64,000 bases of DNA from Rattus norvegicus (lineage: Eukaryota; Chordata; Mammalia; Rodentia; Muridae): positions 821,467 to 885,466 of the forward strand of contig NW_026947400.1 in assembly GCF_036323735.1 (NCBI RefSeq), written 5' to 3'. Position numbers and translations under genes: made by a program. How positions within the stretch are numbered: the stretch's first letter is position 1; the number at the start of each line of letters is the position of its first letter. Below are positions 24,651 to 37,600 of the stretch, in pieces. The notes under the pieces were generated by a model. The model made no database searches, was not told the DNA's origin, and worked only from the letters and a program-made list of their open reading frames with translations.

Positions 24651-24985
24651 CCAAAGGAGTTTCAAATGTTCATTCCCTATCCTACAGGTTTCCAGTCTTT
24701 TCAATTCTCCTCCAAATGTTTTGGAGAAGACATCTATTGTCAAGGTGAGGTACAACAGGCCCCATCAGACAAAGAGGGCTGTAAAATTTCTGCTTTTAAA
24801 GGTAATCTCAATGATTTCTCATATTCCACAAATAGATTAAGTCCTGCCCCCTCTCCACATGTGACTTTAATACCTTCGCCAGCTGCAAAACATGGGAGAA
24901 AGCTATGTCCACTCACAAAGACAGACAAAGATGTCCCCCATCTCCACCAAAGTGCCTTATGCAAACTGCTTCACCAACAAAACTA
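24651..24985. other. Spacer between inverted L1 and next L1 stub
   Basis: Unassigned DNA between the 5' end of the inverted L1 and the L1 3' UTR stub. Opposing 106- and 74-codon frames overlap here and neither shows a known motif. Confidence 0.35.
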
Positions 24986-25505
24986 GATAAAAATGATGAA
25001 GCATAGAATTGCATGATTAGAAGAAAGGGATATAAGTCTTTCCTGAGAGACACAGCTAGAGCATGTCAAATACAGAAGTGAATAGTAGTGGCAAACCAGT
25101 GAACTGAAAAACAGATCTCTTGTTGGTAGATTTTGAGAAAGAATGACAAGAGCTGAAGGAGCTTTCAATCTGATAAGAAAAACAATGCCAACAAACCAGA
25201 GTTCCCTGGTACTATACGAATATTCAAAGATTGTTCTTGGATAGACCTATGGCTACAACTGCATATGTATCAGAGAATGGCCTTATTGGCCACCAATGGA
25301 AGGAGATTCCCTTGGTCTAAACTAGGTTTCATTACCAAATCAAGGGAATGTCAAAGGGCAGTAAGGGGGATTATACAAGAAAGGTAGGGGGACTGTTTAG
25401 GGATCTTATAGGCAGGAAACTGGGAAAGGCAAAAATATTTGAAATGTAAATATGGAAAAATCAAATTAATAAAGCAAAAAATTGCTAAAAAGAAAAAAAA
25501 AAATA
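24986..25505 (+). mobile_element. L1 3' UTR stub of the array
   Basis: Runs from 'aaaactagataaaaatgatgaag' through 'gagagacacagctagagcatg' to 'gaaatgtaaatatgg' and an A-rich tail. This is the standard L1 stub that ends each array unit, here stranded on the far side of the inverted L1. It shares 'tgcatgattagaagaaa' with the stub at 29660, so it resembles the third unit's stub most closely. Confidence 0.8.
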
Positions 25506-27196
25506 AGGTAAAGATAAGACTGCCATCTATTCACACACATTGACTGAGAAATATTAAGGGTCACTATCAGGCAAAGGGAGTCAGAGTACTACTAGTGGAA
25601 AGACTGATATGATGAAATAAAAACATGTCTCTCTCCTAAACACTGGTATCAGACACAAACTGTACGATAGGTATCCAAATAATCAAGGAGTTTATTCTGA
25701 GCTGTGGACACAATACTTGTCATTAACTTCTTCCTTAGGACCTATTTCTTCTGGCCAAAAAAAAAATAAAAGCCATGAGCTCTAAGGAAAGAACAGTGCC
25801 CTTCCAAACACCTGCCCTTTGGGATAAAGATATTAATGATATAAACTCTCTGACTTACAGGATCCACTAGAAGCAGGGAAGTCCAGATTCTTCTGACAGA
25901 CTCTGAGCTCCTGATTCCAGGTGTGGAAGGTTCAGATCAATTCTATCTCTTCAACTTACCTACTCGACACCTACCAAGGACTCAATGACATTCCCCAGGG
26001 TTGCCATATTTCTTCCTTTTTTTTTATACCAAGACAGAAGGCCATCTTCGTTCTCAACATCTTTGAGCTTTACATTCTCTTTGGTCTCAATCCCAAATTG
26101 ATGTTTCCTCTGAACTAGAGGCCAATTAGTAAACCCTATATGTACTGAATGAATATACAAGAGGCATTTGCAGACACGACAACATTTGTGACAACACAGG
26201 AGAAAATAGGGCTCTCCAGGATACAAGAGATTTTTCATGGAAGGCCTAATGATGATATCACTGAGAACCGCCATGGCCTACCTACAAACAGCTTTCCTTA
26301 CACTGACCAGATGTGAGAGTGCCTTTTCCAGGTATGTCTCCTGTGACACAGGAAAAACCTTTATGTACTCTATCTCTCGAAAGCTAGAGACTTCTCTTCG
26401 CTTCAACAGTGTTTACATGCTCTGAATGGAGAAAGTTATTCAGGGTCCTGGCATGGGTAGAAATGATCTAGGAACGTGGAGCAGAGAAGATTCTTCTGGA
26501 TATTATTTTTATTCCCAGGTCCAAACCTGTGACATACCGTTCAATTTTCTAGGTTTTCTCTCTCTTGTAAAGGCCAGTATTTTCCTTTCAGACCTTTAGA
26601 TGAAGGAATATTGTGACTTTATAAATATTCCTGAATATGTACTCAAAAATTATGTTTCGAATTCTATTTTCTGCTATGTTTTTGGCAACAAATGGGCCCC
26701 AGCTATAGAGAGAGTATAACAGTGTAAATACTGTGTACCTACTTCAAATGATAAACTCCCAAATCCTTATTTTATCCAAAGATTACCAGACATCAATAAA
26801 GCAAAGGACCACATGACTATACATTTCAGTACTCTAGTCTTATTTGATATCTGTACGACACTATCTACCTTCCTGAATTCTCATGACCTGACTTAAAGAT
26901 TTAGATGTGTTTCTGTGATTGTTTCTTAAGGCCAAATATAAGAAACAGGAGGATGGGCAGGGAGAGGAAAGACTTGAGGAATGGTGAATCCTCAACTTCA
27001 ATACCTTCATAAGTACAGGGGGGAATCTATTTGACATTGTCATTTCTAAATTCTACATTCTTGACCTATTTGTGCAGAATCCATGTTAACATTCAACCTA
27101 ACCACCTAAGCAAATAGTTGTAGGAGCTACCAAAATACATTACATATATATATATATGTATATATATGTTCATATATATATGTTCATATATATATG

Positions 27197-27244
<48 letters not shown>

Positions 27245-27734
27245 TCAGCCGCCAAAACTAGATAAGTGTGATGAAGCTAAGAAGTGCATTCTGCCAGGAA
27301 TCAGATATAGGTATATCCTGAGAGACACACCTAGATCATGTCAAATAAAGAAGTGTATGTTAGTGGCAATCCAGTGAACTGTAAAGGACCTCTTGTTTGT
27401 AGATTCTGAGAAAGGATAACAAGAGCAGAAGGGGCTTTTAACCCCATAAGAACAACAGTCAATGAACCAGAGCTTTCTGGTACTAAACCAATATTCATAA
27501 GACTGTACTTTGACAGACCTATGCATCCAACTGCATATATAGCAGAGGAAGGCCTTGTTGGTCATTACTGGAAGTAGAAGCCCTTGGTTTGACTCCCAGT
27601 TAACGAAAATGTGAAGGGAGAGAAGAAATGGAGAGGGATCAGTTCGGGATCTTATGGGAGGAAACTCTTAAAGGAAATAATATTTTAATATAAATATAGA
27701 AATTAGTTTGTTTAATAAAACAAATAAAATTTGT
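25506..27734. repeat. Array unit 2
   Basis: Complete unit: body, then a TA/CA microsatellite (27140-27241), then an L1 3' UTR stub (27245-27730). Minus strand from 26274 to about 25966 is open for 104 codons. Within it, a segment behind the acceptor-like 'ggcctctagttcag' at 26110 encodes NEDGLLSWYKKKGR, the frame shared with other units. Just past the frame's end is a donor-like 'gtaagt'. No complete gene is evident. Confidence 0.88.
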
Positions 27735-27800
27735 AATATATATATATATGTATATGTATATGTATATATATATATGTATATATATGAAGTAAATTTAAAA
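27735..27800. repeat. TA/TATG microsatellite in an L1 tail
   Basis: Alternating TA and TATG grown in the A-rich tail of unit 2's L1 stub. Confidence 0.9.
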
Positions 27801-29438
27801 AAATGCCAGCTAAAAACAGCTGTTTACTCAGTAATGTAATGTGTCACTGTCAGAAAATGGTAGTCAGAGATATAATAGTGGAAACAGTGAGATGGTGATG
27901 TCTCAACTAGAAGCACTTCTCACTTGCAGATATCACTGTCAGACACAAACTGCACAATAGATATCTAAAGCATGGAGGAGTTTACTCTGAGCTACGGATA
28001 TAATACTTGTCCTTCCTTTCTTCCTTAGGGCCTTTTTCTTCTTGTCAAAAAGAATAAAGGCCATGTGCTCTCAGGAAAACAACTGTGCCCTTCCCATTAC
28101 TTGGCATTTGGAATAATGAAATGAATGGTGTAAACTCTCTGACTTCCAGAAACCATAAGAACAGAGAAGTCCAGATGCTTCTTAGAGGACCCCAGCTCCT
28201 GATTCCCATATGTGGATGGCTCAGATCAATGCTGTCTGTTCAGCAATACCACTCAGCCCCTACCAAGGAGTCACTGAACTTTCACAAGCACAAATATTTC
28301 TTCCTTTTTTTAGACAAGGACAGAAGGGCCTCTTCCTTATCCACACTTCTGATCTCATCATCCTCTTTGTTCTCACTCCCAAATAGCTGTTTTCTCTGAA
28401 TTAGATGCCAATTACTAAACACTAGAGGTACTAAAAGAATACCTGAGAGGAAATGCAGTCATGACAACACTTGTGACATCAAAGAAGAAGATAAAGCTCT
28501 CCCGGTTACAAGAGATTTTTCAGGCAGGACCTCATGATGACATTACTGAGAACTGTCATGGCCTCCCTGCTAAACAGCTTTCCTTACATGGACCAGATTT
28601 GAGCTTGCCCTTTCCAGCAGTGTCTCCTGTTACACAGTGGAATACTTTATGCACTCCATCTCTCTAAATCTAGAGACTTCTCTTTGCTTTATTAGTGGTT
28701 ACATGCTCTGAATGGAAAAAAGTTAGTCAAGGGCATAGAATGGGTAGAAAAGTTCTTGTAACATGGAGTGGAAGACATTCTTCTGGATATTAATTTTATT
28801 CCCAGGTACATTTCGTAAAATACAGTTCAATTTTGTAGGTTTTCTGTTTCCCAAAGGTCAGTATTTACCCTACAGATCTTCATTCGAATGAACATTGTAT
28901 TTAACTTTCTTATTGTGCATTCCTCAATATGGGACTTTGCAAATATTGCTGAATGTGTACTCAAAAATTCTGTTTTCCAATTCCATTTTCTACAATGATT
29001 TTGGCAACAAATGTGCCCAGATATAGAATGATTATAACAATGTAAATATGGTGTACCTACTTAAAATGATAAACACCCAAATCCTTACTTCATCCCAAAA
29101 TTACCAGACATCAGCAATGCAAAGGACAACATGGACTATGGAATTCACTGGTTCTCTAGTCCCATTTGATATCAGTTTGGATCATCTACCTTATTGTGTT
29201 CCAGTAAAGAGACTTGAGGGTTTTGGATGTTTTACCATGATTCATTTTTCAGGCCAAACATAAGATTCAGGAGGATGTGGAGGATGAGGAATAGCTTGAG
29301 GTCCAGTGAAACCTCAGCTTCATTAGGATCATAAGAACTGGAGAGAGTCTATTTGGCACTGTCATTTGTGGATTCTACTTTCTTGACCTTGTTTCCCAGA
29401 ACCCATGTTAAAATTCCATCTAAGCTCATAGCTATAGG

Positions 29439-29473
<35 letters not shown>

Positions 29474-30135
29474 ATTTATATTTAGATATATATATATTAT
29501 ATATATATTTAGATAGAGATAGATATAGATATATAGATATACATATACATATGCATATGCATATATATACATATACATCATATACATATACATATACATA
29601 TACATATAGATAGATATATTAGCCACCAAAACTAGATAAGATTGACGAATCTTAGAAGTGCATGATTAGAAGAAACATATATAGGTATTTCCTGAGAGAC
29701 ACAGCCAGAGCATGTCAAATACGGGAGTGAATGATCGTGGCAAAGCAGTGAACTGAAAACAGATCTCTTGTTGGTAGATTTTGGGGAAGGATAACAAGAG
29801 CTGAAGGGGCTTTTAATCTGATAAGAAAAACAATGCCAAAAAACCAGTTTCTGGTACTAAATGAATATTGAAAGATTGTACATGGATCGCCTATGGCTCC
29901 AACTGCATCTGTAGCAGAGAATGGCCTTGTTGGGCACCAATGGAACGAGATGTCCTTGGTCTGTACTAGGTTTTAGTACCAATTCAAGGGAATGTCAAAG
30001 GGCAGTAACGGGGATTATACAGAAGAGCAGGGGAACCGGTTAGGGATCTTATGGACAGGAAACTGGGAAAGGCAAAAATATTTGTAATGTAAATATGCAA
30101 AAATCAAATAAAAATTACTAAAAAATAAAACAAAT
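27801..30135. repeat. Array unit 3
   Basis: Complete unit of about 2.35 kb: body, a long TA and ATAC microsatellite (29438-29612), then an L1 3' UTR stub ending near 30110. The minus-strand exon-like frame starts at about 28395 behind 'ggcatctaattcag' and includes DKEEALLSLSKKRKK before a stop. Confidence 0.88.
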
Positions 30136-31829
30136 AAGTTATAGATAAGAAAAGTGCCATATAATCAAACCTATTGACTGAGAAATCTAAAGGGTCACAA
30201 TCAGGCAATGGGATTCAGCAATACTATCGGAAAGACTGATATGATGAACTAGAAACACGTCTCTCTCCTAAATACCAGTATCAGACACAAACTGCACTAT
30301 AGGTATCCAAATAATCAAGGAGTTTACCCTGAGATGAGTACAGAATACTTATCTTTCACTTCTTACTTAGGACCTTTTTCTTCTGAGCAAAAAAAATAAA
30401 AGTCATGAGTTCTAAGGAAAAGAACAGTGCCCTTCCCAACACCTGGCTTTTGGAATTAAGATATTAATGATATAAACTCTCTGACTTACAGGAACCACTA
30501 GAAGCAGTGGGGTCCAGATGCTTCTGACAGTCTCTGAGCTCCTTATTCCATGTGTGGAAGGCTCAGATTAATTTTATTTCTTCTATGTACCTACTCAACT
30601 CCTACCAAGGACTCAGTGAGATTTCTTAGTGTTCACATATTTTTTTTCTTTTTTTTTTATACCAAGACATGGCTGAGTTTTACATCCCCTTCATTCTCAC
30701 TCCCAAATGGCTGTTTGCTGTGAACTAGAGGCCAATTAGTAAACCCTGTAGGTACTGAAGGAATATCTGAGAGTTACTTGCAGATAGGACAACACTTGTG
30801 ACATCACAGGAGAAGCTAGGGCCCTCCAGGATACAAGAGATTTTTCATGGAAGGCCTAATGATGATGCCTGTGAGAACTGCAATGGCCTACATGCAAACA
30901 GCTTTCCTTATATTGACCAGTATCTAGAGTGCTTTTTCCAGGTATGTCTCCTGTGACACAGGGGAAATCTTTATGTACTCCTTCTCTTTAAAGCTAGAGA
31001 CTTCTCTTTACTTCACTTGTGGTTACATGCTCTGAATGGAGAAATTTCGTCAGGTTCCTGGCATGGGTAGAAATGATCTAGGAACTTGAAGTGGAGCAGA
31101 TTCTTCTATATAATATTTTTTATTCCCAGGTTCATTCCCATGACATACATTTCAATTTTCTAGTTTTTGTCTGTTTTGTAAAGGCCAGAATTTTCCGACC
31201 TGTCCTTTTTGTAAATGAATATGGTATTCCACTTTCTTTTTGTATATTCCTTGATAGAAGACTTTGTAAATATTCCTGAATGTGTACTCAAAAATTCTGT
31301 TTTCCAATTCCACTTCCTGCTATGATTTTGGCATCAAAGGGGCCCACCAATAGAATGAGTATAAAAGTGTAAATACTGTGTACCTATTTCAAATGGTAAA
31401 CTCCGTAATCCTTATTTTATCCAAAGATTACCAGACCTCAATAAAGCAAAGGACCACATGGACCATACATTTCTGTTCTCTAGTCACATTTGATATCTCT
31501 ACTACACTATCTACCTGTCTGTGTTCCCATGGCCAGACTTGAAGACTTTAGATGTGTGACCATGATTTTTTCTTAAGACAAATATAAGAAGCAGGAGGAT
31601 GGGCAGAGAGATGAAAGGCTTGAAGAGTGAATCCTCAACTTCAATACCTTCATAAGTACAGGAGGGAGTCTATTTGACATTGTTATTTGTAAATTTTACA
31701 TTTTTGACCTAGATGCGCTGAATCCATGTTAACATTCCACCTAACCAAACCAAATAGCTCTAGGAGGCACCAAAAGTATATATATGCACATACTTATGTG
31801 TGTATGTACACACAAACACACACACACAA

Positions 31830-31864
<35 letters not shown>

Positions 31865-31872
31865 CATATGTA

Positions 31873-31916
<44 letters not shown>

Positions 31917-31955
31917 CCACCAAAACTAGATAAGAGTGATGAAGCTAAGAAGTGC
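30136..31955. repeat. Array unit 4, truncated in its L1 stub
   Basis: The body matches units 2 and 3, followed by a CA/TA microsatellite (31775-31912) and only the first 40 or so bases of the L1 stub ('aaactagataagagtgatgaagc'). At about 31955 it switches directly into the middle of another unit body. The exon-like frame near 30719 is broken by a deletion here. Confidence 0.85.
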
Positions 31956-32577
31956 AGAATTTCTCTGTTTCCCAAAGGCCAATATTTTCCCTACAGACCT
32001 TTAATTGATTGAATATTGTACTTCATTTTTGTATTGTACTTTTCTTTATAGGAGACATTATATTTATATATTCCTGAATACGTACTCAAAAATTCTGTTT
32101 TGCAATTCCATTTTTTGCAATGAATTAGCAATAAAGCCTGCCCAGCTATAGAGGGAATATAACAGTATAAATATTGTGTACATAATTCAAATGATAATTC
32201 CCAAATCCTTATTTTATCCAGATATTATGAGACATCAGTAAACAAAGGACATCATGGACTATATAATGCAGATATCTAGTCCCATTAGATATCAGTTTTA
32301 TAATATCTACCTTCCTGTGTTCTCAGCACCAGACTTAAGGGTTTTGGAGTTTTTACCAGGATTCTTTCTTCATGCCAAACACAAGAATCAGGAGGATGGG
32401 CAGGAAGAGGAATAGCTTGATGTCCAGAGAATCCTCAACTTCAGTAGTTTCATAATAACAGGAGGGAGTCTGTCTGGAATTGACATTTCCTAATTCCACT
32501 TTTTTTTACCTAGTTTCACAGAATCCATCCTAAAATTCAACCTAACCACATAGCTGTAGGAACCACCAAATACATAC

Positions 32578-32661
<84 letters not shown>

Positions 32662-32696
32662 TTGATAGATTAAGATAGAAAGATGGTGATATATAT

Positions 32697-32730
<34 letters not shown>

Positions 32731-33245
32731 GACGCTAAGAAGTGCATGCTACCAGGAAAGGGATCTAGATCTTTTTTGAGAGACCCAGGTAGAGCATGCC
32801 AATTACAGAAGTGAAGGTTATTTGCAAACCAGTGGAATGCAAACGAACCTCTTGTTAGTAAATTTGGAGAAAGGATTACCAGGACTGAATGGGCTTCAAG
32901 CACATAAGAACAACAATGCCAATGACCTATAGTTTTCGGTTGCTAAACCAATAATCAAAGAATGTACAGGGACACAACTATTGGGCCAACTGCAAATGTA
33001 GCAGGGAATGGCCTGGTTATGCATCAATGGGAGGAGAAGCTCTGAGGCCTACGAAAGCTGGAACCCCAGTGGAGGGGAATGTCAGGGGGTGATGGAAAAG
33101 AGATGGTTATGAGGGGGAACACCTTTATAGAAGAACTGGTGGGGAAAGGAATAGGTTTCTTATGACTGGAAAACTGGGAAAGTGAATAATATTTGAAATG
33201 TAAACAAACATATCTAATTTTTATAAAAGGAAAAATAAAAGTTTT
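31956..33245. repeat. Array unit 5, left part missing
   Basis: Begins in mid-body at 'tttctctgtttcccaaaggcc' and continues to a TA/GA/GATA microsatellite (32582-32731) and an L1 3' UTR stub ending near 33240. The first 1.1 kb or so of the body, including the exon-like frame, is absent because of the fusion with unit 4. Confidence 0.85.
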
Positions 33246-34260
33246 ACAAGCTGAACAGCAAAAGTGAGGAATGTCAATCCCACTTTAGAGGGAGAAGAAA
33301 TGGACCTCAGGAGGGAAGAGTGAGGGACCTGGGTGAGAAAGGAGACAGTAATGGAAAGAGGGGAACATGGTCAGTTATTGGTGGAGAGTAGGACTGAAAC
33401 CCTGAGTGTCAGCAGAATGAATGGTAACAGGCAACCTCAGGAGCTCAGGTGTTGGAGGTAGGTGGTGGCTCTAGAATATTCCAGAGACCTGAGAGGTAAG
33501 AGACTATCAGGACTCAGTGAAATGTCCGGGAGTGGGTAGAGGGAACTTGAAGAGTCTACCTCCATGAGGAAATGAGATCATAAAGTGAGGGATAAGGTGG
33601 CCATCCACAAATCAATTCTCTGACACATATTTGTTCCTGTCTGAAAGACCTTCAGGGACAAAACCAGAGAAGAGCCTGAGTAAAAGGAATCCCAGTGACC
33701 AGCCATATCTGGGAACCAAATTAAGTAGAGGCCCCTAAGGCCTGACACTATTACTCATGCTTTGCCATGTTCACAAAATGGAACTGACATGACCACCTTC
33801 TGAAATACCTAACAAGCAGCTGAAAGAGTCACATGCAGACAATTACACTCAGTCAATGAACAGAAGCTGCCAAGCCCTGTGGTCAAACTAGGGAAAAGCA
33901 CGAGGAAGCTGAGGAAGGGAGCAACCCTGTAGGAAGACCAGCAGTGTTAACTAACCTGGACCACAGTGTTTTTTTTTTTTTCAGACACTGTGTCATCAAT
34001 GAGGCATCATGCACCAGCTAATATGAGGCCTCTAAGAAAGGAGTTCTGTTTCTGGACACAACAAGAGAAGATGCACATAACAGTCAAGAGACTTGAGTTC
34101 CCAGGGAGTGTAGAGGGCTGGTAGACTAGGGGTGGAGTGGGAAACATCTTCATTCAGATGGGCTTCTGGGTAGTAGGTATGGGATGTAGAACAGTCAGAA
34201 TATGGGCTGGGAGAGGGATGAGATCTGGATTGTAAAATTCTATTAAATAAATTTTAAAAA
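33246..34260 (+). mobile_element. Old L1 3' UTR
   Basis: A fuller version of the element at 1-478. It has purine-rich DNA ('ggaccagcagtgttaactaa' lies downstream), then the 'gcaccagctaatatgaggcc' block and a terminal A-rich stretch near 34240-34258. No ORF. From about 33800 it aligns with 1-478; before that the left copy lies outside the window. Confidence 0.55.
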
Positions 34261-34609
34261 AGAAAAGGGAAACTAAAATAAACACTTTCTTTCCCAACTT
34301 TTTTTTTTCCTTTTGGTCATGGTATTTCATAACAGCAATAGAAACTCTGGCTAAGACATGGTATTTTGGACAAAAGTGTGCAAATGCTAACTAGAGAAGA
34401 ATGACATCTCTGTGGCGTCAAGTTGCATGATCTGATTAAAACATCCTTATTCAGAGGTAGCAACTAACAGGGAATTTCTAAGGCTAAGTTTCCTATCATG
34501 ACAGTGAATCCTTTTTAATCCAACCATTATGGGATCCGTGATATCTGGAAACAAATCAAAAGACTGGGAATATAAAAGGAAAGTATCTTGGTGAAACATT
34601 CATGGAAGA
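33800..34609. repeat. Segmental duplication, right copy, part 1
   Basis: Direct repeat of 1-811. Ends at the junction where the left copy holds 4.1 kb of extra DNA. Confidence 0.85.
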
Positions 34610-34629
34610 TTCCCACAAACTGGTTGATA

Positions 34630-37600
34630 CTTATAAGTTCTTGTTATATGAGATAATAAAATGATCTTTTTTTTTTCGGAACTGTGGACCAAACCCAGGG
34701 CCTTGCGCTTGCTAGGCAAGCACTCTACCAATGAGCTAAATTCCCAAACCCAAAATTATCTATTTTTGCCCTAATAAATTGTGTGCCAACAGTTTGTTCC
34801 AATGAAACTTTAGACAAGAAAAACAAAGTTGTTACAAAGTGCTAGTTCTATTCAGATCTAAAATTGAAAGCTGTCTATGTGACAGGAAGCATAGGAGGAA
34901 AACTTGTGAAAAAGAAAGGAGAGTTTGTAGAAGACCTCATGCAGGTAAGTGCTTCATGCATTTGTAAAAAAAAATAGTGTAAAGGTCCTGAACTTTCATA
35001 TTGAGTGAAAGTTGTTGAAGAATATTTACAAGTGACTCTGAGTGGATTACATAAGCAGGTTTATTTAAAAATCCATGGTAAATACTAGAAAAAATGGCAC
35101 CAAAGTGTAATAGAGAAGAAAAGAAAATAAAGTTGAATTTTGGTACAGGTTACCATATGGATATTTTTAACTTGAACATTCTGAAGGTTATTGGATGATT
35201 TAATGTGATGAATGACTCAGATAAACTAACAATATTGCACGACTCTTTAATGAAATTGCTCTATACTGAGAACAAAACAATTATCTGTGATAAAAATCTA
35301 TTCAATTATGGTTATATTTTTTAATATTTCTTTTTGAAAACATTCATTTAATTAAATAAAATTCAATAAGGAAGCAAAGATAACCCTTTTCATCTCTGAC
35401 ATTTCCAATCTCTAAACAGGGGTATAGTGCATGAAACTTCATACAGCATTTGCCTACTCCAGGTATCATTAATTTAAAATAATAAGCATAGCAGGGTATC
35501 ATATTTGTAGGCATTTGTTACTAAGATCTAATAATCTCCTCAGAAAGACATCCAATAAAACAATCTAAAATAACTTGCCCATGTAAACATTAAAAATCTT
35601 AAATATGAAGCTTGCTTATCTTTTTCAAAACATATAAACCATTTGTTATTATTTCATTTTTACATATGACTTTTAGTCACTCTACCCTTCTGATTTTGAT
35701 ATATGGCAAGCTTCACAAGGAGGAGACTGAACGCTTCTCAGCAGTCCTCATTTTTCCTCCCATTTTCCACTGCATCTGGGCCATATTACAATCAATGAAA
35801 TTAATATTTTAAATAAATGATAATGGGATGCAAATGTAGATTTTGATATTTCATACAATAAAACAGATAAAAAGAGGCAATAAACAACCAGGTACAGATT
35901 TTGCTTTTATATGAAATAAATAAGTTAATAATATCTTATAATATCAACCCTAATTCATATTGAGTCAGTGCTGAAATATATGGGACAATTTTTGCGAAAA
36001 GATTAAGTAACTTTTCTGTATCTTTCTAAAAACAATTGGACATATTCAACAAAGAACTGTAGGCTCAGTTATTTTGTAGAAATAATTAAAAAAAACACTC
36101 ATCAAAATATTCTAATAGGTAGATCTAGAACACAAGTTTAATTCTCAGGCTCCAGATAACCAGCTCACATAGTGCTGAGCACTAGCCTTCCCTGTGCATA
36201 TACAATTTTACTTTCCATAGGAAATAATTTTTTTTAAATCTCAAAAGCTATATTTACTTAACAGTAAGATTACTTTTTCCATTTTTATTAAATTGGGTAT
36301 TTATTTGCATTTCAATTGTTTTTATCTTTCCTGTCCACACGCCTAACCTCTTCCCCTCACCTTTTATTGTGGTTGTCCCCTCCATATTGATATCCCCTTC
36401 CTTACTGTCCCAGACAACCAAATATCCAAACTTTTATAATTGGGTAGAGAGCCAAATCAAGAATTCTCAACTGAGGTCTCTATAGCTGAGAAAGACATCA
36501 AGAAATGTTCAGCATCCATAGTTCTCATAAAAAGGCAAATCAAAATTAGCCAGAGATTCTATATTACACCAATCAGAATGACTAAGATAAAAAAACTGAT
36601 GCAGTAGCACAGTAGGCTAGGATGTAGACAAAGTGGAACACTCCTCCACTTGGATATAAATGTGGAGGTTCAGAGAAAATTGTAAATAGCTTCACCTGAA
36701 GACCCAGCTTTACCACTCACTTCACCACATACACACAAACTTGATCCACATACAACAAGACATGTGGTTGAACAGGTTCACAGCAGCCTTTCTTACAATA
36801 GTCGAATGCTGGAAACAAGCGTGATTTACCTCAACTCCACTGAGGAATAAATAGAGAAAAAAATTGTGCTTTATTTAAACAAAGGAACACTACTCAGGTA
36901 TTAAAAATGAGGACACCAAGAACTTTGTAGGCAAAGGGATGTAGCTGGAAATTAGTGAAGTAACAGAGATCAAAAGGGAAATAACATGGGATGAACTCAG
37001 TGACAAATCGATTTTAACCCCATATCTCAGAAGGCCCACTATACAGAGCATTTATCATATGAAGGGTAACATGTTAGAAGGTCAAATTGTGGATGCTTGC
37101 AACCAACTTAGAAGGGAGAACAAAATAATCATGAAAGGCAGAGGGATGGCGGGTAGAGAATGATGAACAAAGTTAGGTTAGTTGCAACAATGAAAAGAGA
37201 AACGAGAGGATTCCAGAGGAAAAGTGGAATAAATGACAATAAGTATATCAGTGGTGGGTGGTGAACTTGGGTATCCCCAGGAAAGTCCCAGGTGCCAGAA
37301 ATGCAAGAGGTTCCCATAAACCTAATGGGATAATGGTAGTTGAAATACCAAGCAGCAAAGAGGTAGAACCACTAGAGACTGCCTCCTATAGCTAGACATG
37401 CACACCTGTGAAGGAATGGTGCTGCACACACAGTTCAAAATCTTTATCCTATAAATATCCAAGGCCTACAAGAATGCAAATACAAAAACAGAGCAAAGAC
37501 TGAAGGGAAGACCCTTAGGAGACCTCCGCACCATAAGAACCATTTAATCCACAGCCTCTAAATCCTGGCCTTTTACTGATTTCAAGATGTGCTTGCAGAT

